Origin: Pseudomonas sp. R28(2017) | Lineage (GTDB): Bacteria > Pseudomonadota > Gammaproteobacteria > Pseudomonadales > Pseudomonadaceae | Assembly (NCBI RefSeq): GCF_002112505.1 | Contig: NZ_NEHW01000001.1 | Coordinates: 434,001 to 498,000, forward strand | DNA length: 64,000 nt | Direction: 5' to 3' | Part shown: positions 62,935-64,000 of the stretch, in pieces | Layout: each line of letters begins with the position of its first letter | Position numbering within the stretch: the first letter of the stretch is position 1 | The notes under the pieces: generated by a model | The model's database searches: none | What the model saw: only the letters and a program-made list of their open reading frames with translations | Told to the model about the DNA's origin: nothing | Made by a program: the position numbers and the translations under genes

Positions 62935-64000
62935 ATGAATCTACTGCGCCCCACCCTGCTGGCGCTGGCCTGCCTGATGGCCCTTCCCGGCCATGCCGAC
63001 GACCTGCCGTCACTGGGCGACGCCAGCTCCGCGATCGTCTCGCCCAAACAGGAGCACGACCTCGGCCGCGCCTGGCTGAGCCTGCTGCGCGGCCAGGTCA
63101 ACCAGCTCAACGACCCGCAGCTCAAGGACTACGTCGAAACCACCGTCTACCGCCTGGCCGAAACCAGCCAGCTGCAGGACCGGCGCCTGGAGTTCATCCT
63201 CATCGACAGCCGTGAGCTCAACGCCTTTGCCGCGCCTGGCGGCATTGTCGGGGTCAACGGCGGCCTGTTCCTCAACGCGCAGACCGAAGGCGAATACGCC
63301 TCGGTACTGGCGCACGAACTGGCGCACTTGTCGCAACGCCACTTCGCCCGTGGCGTCGAAGCCCAGCAGCGCATGCAGCTGCCGATGATGGCTGCACTGC
63401 TGGCCGGTATCGTGCTGGCAGCAGGGGGCGCGGGTGATGCCGGCATTGGCATGATCGCCGGCACCCAGGCCGCGGCGATCCAGGAGCAACGGCGCTTCTC
63501 GCGGCAGAACGAGCAAGAGGCCGACCGCGTCGGTATCCAGAACCTGGAAAAAGCCGGCTACGATCCGCGCAACATGCCGACCATGTTCGAACGCCTGGCG
63601 CGCCAGTACCGCTACGACGCCAAGCCGCCAGAATTCCTGCTGACCCACCCGGTGACCGAATCGCGTATCGCCGACACCCGCAACCGTGCCGAGCAGGCGC
63701 CCAAGGGCGGCGTCGAAGACAGCCAGCGCTACCAACTGATCCGCGCCCGCGTGGCACTCACCTACGAGGGCACCCCGGGCCTGGCGGCCAAGCGCTTCCG
63801 CGCCCAGCTCGACGAAGACCCGAAACTGGACGCTGCGCGCTACGGCCTGGCCCTGGCGCAGATCAAGGGCGGCCAGCTCAATGAAGCGCGGGAAAACCTC
63901 AAGCCGCTGCTGGCCAAGGCGCCCAACGACATCACCTACAACCTCGCGCAGATCGACCTGGACATCACCAACAACCGCCTGGCCGATGCGCAGCAGCGCG
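62935..64000 (+). CDS. bepA: M48-family metalloprotease BepA (YfgC), truncated by the window edge
   Basis: At least 355 residues to the window end. Signal peptide 1-21 (ends GHA), then an M48 zinc domain: HELAH at 127-131, and the third ligand in NEQEADRVGIQNLEKAGYDP. TPR-like repeats begin around residue 260 (LTYEGTPGLAAKRFRAQLDEDP; ARYGLALAQIKGGQLNEARENL). In the periplasm it assists or degrades outer-membrane proteins such as LptD. Divergent from tusA. Confidence 0.93.
   Translation, partial: MNLLRPTLLALACLMALPGHADDLPSLGDASSAIVSPKQEHDLGRAWLSLLRGQVNQLNDPQLKDYVETTVYRLAETSQLQDRRLEFILIDSRELNAFAAPGGIVGVNGGLFLNAQTEGEYASVLAHELAHLSQRHFARGVEAQQRMQLPMMAALLAGIVLAAGGAGDAGIGMIAGTQAAAIQEQRRFSRQNEQEADRVGIQNLEKAGYDPRNMPTMFERLARQYRYDAKPPEFLLTHPVTESRIADTRNRAEQAPKGGVEDSQRYQLIRARVALTYEGTPGLAAKRFRAQLDEDPKLDAARYGLALAQIKGGQLNEARENLKPLLAKAPNDITYNLAQIDLDITNNRLADAQQR

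Overview
The window is a high-GC gamma-proteobacterial chromosome segment that reads as a Pseudomonas of the P. putida group. Evidence is inferred from gene content and order: purC / MBL hydrolase / bamC / dapA with the divergent gcvR-bcp-perM-tusA-bepA block, rnd-ycgL-ghrA, an mqo dehydrogenase, a xenA-type Old Yellow Enzyme, a complete hydroxyproline catabolic cluster, and 12 paired plus 2 hybrid or variant REP palindromes between genes. No database search was run; family names rest on motifs and gene order.

Layout. 1-4.1 kb: housekeeping genes (class II amidotransferase edge, membrane protein, oligopeptidase B, small exported protein, YajD-like HNH protein, SpoU-type RNA methyltransferase). 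4.1-12 kb: a minus-strand catabolic operon (GntR regulator, FAD amine oxidase, MFS transporter, DHDPS-fold lyase, aldehyde dehydrogenase), then a GabP-like permease. 12-22 kb: core and envelope genes, including a peptidase-like protein whose zinc motif is destroyed, nitroreductase, ghrA-ycgL-rnd, eptA, a trans-sulfuration PLP enzyme and its divergent Lrp regulator. 22-28.4 kb: molybdenum block (FdhF/YdeP-like oxidoreductase, moaA, bestrophin, moaB, LysR) with a shared putative operator. 28.4-36.1 kb: trans-4-hydroxy-L-proline catabolism (AraC regulator, APC permease, hypE, hypD, hypH, hypO). 36.2-39.1 kb: xenA with a divergent ArsR-type regulator and a perfect operator palindrome; a SufR-like four-cysteine regulator with an exported helical protein.

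39.2-43 kb holds the most promising candidate for an undescribed system: a divergent LysR gene and a tightly overlapping operon of an IDO-like 2-oxoglutarate/Fe(II) amino-acid hydroxylase, a GNAT acetyltransferase, AzlC and AzlD exporter subunits and a cupin-like protein. The arrangement suggests making, perhaps acetylating, and exporting a hydroxylated aliphatic amino acid.

43-56.4 kb: mqo; an iron cell-surface-signalling trio (ECF sigma, FecR, TonB receptor); a Ser/Cys proline-racemase-family enzyme with LysR; LysE exporter; then an accessory stretch with DUF6124 and DUF3077 small proteins, a 5'-truncated RelE/HigB toxin next to an intact antitoxin, and a large exported protein of unknown function, ending at tRNA-Ser(CGA). 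56.5-64 kb: conserved core (purC, MBL hydrolase, bamC, dapA, gcvR, bcp, perM, tusA, bepA, the last cut by the window edge).
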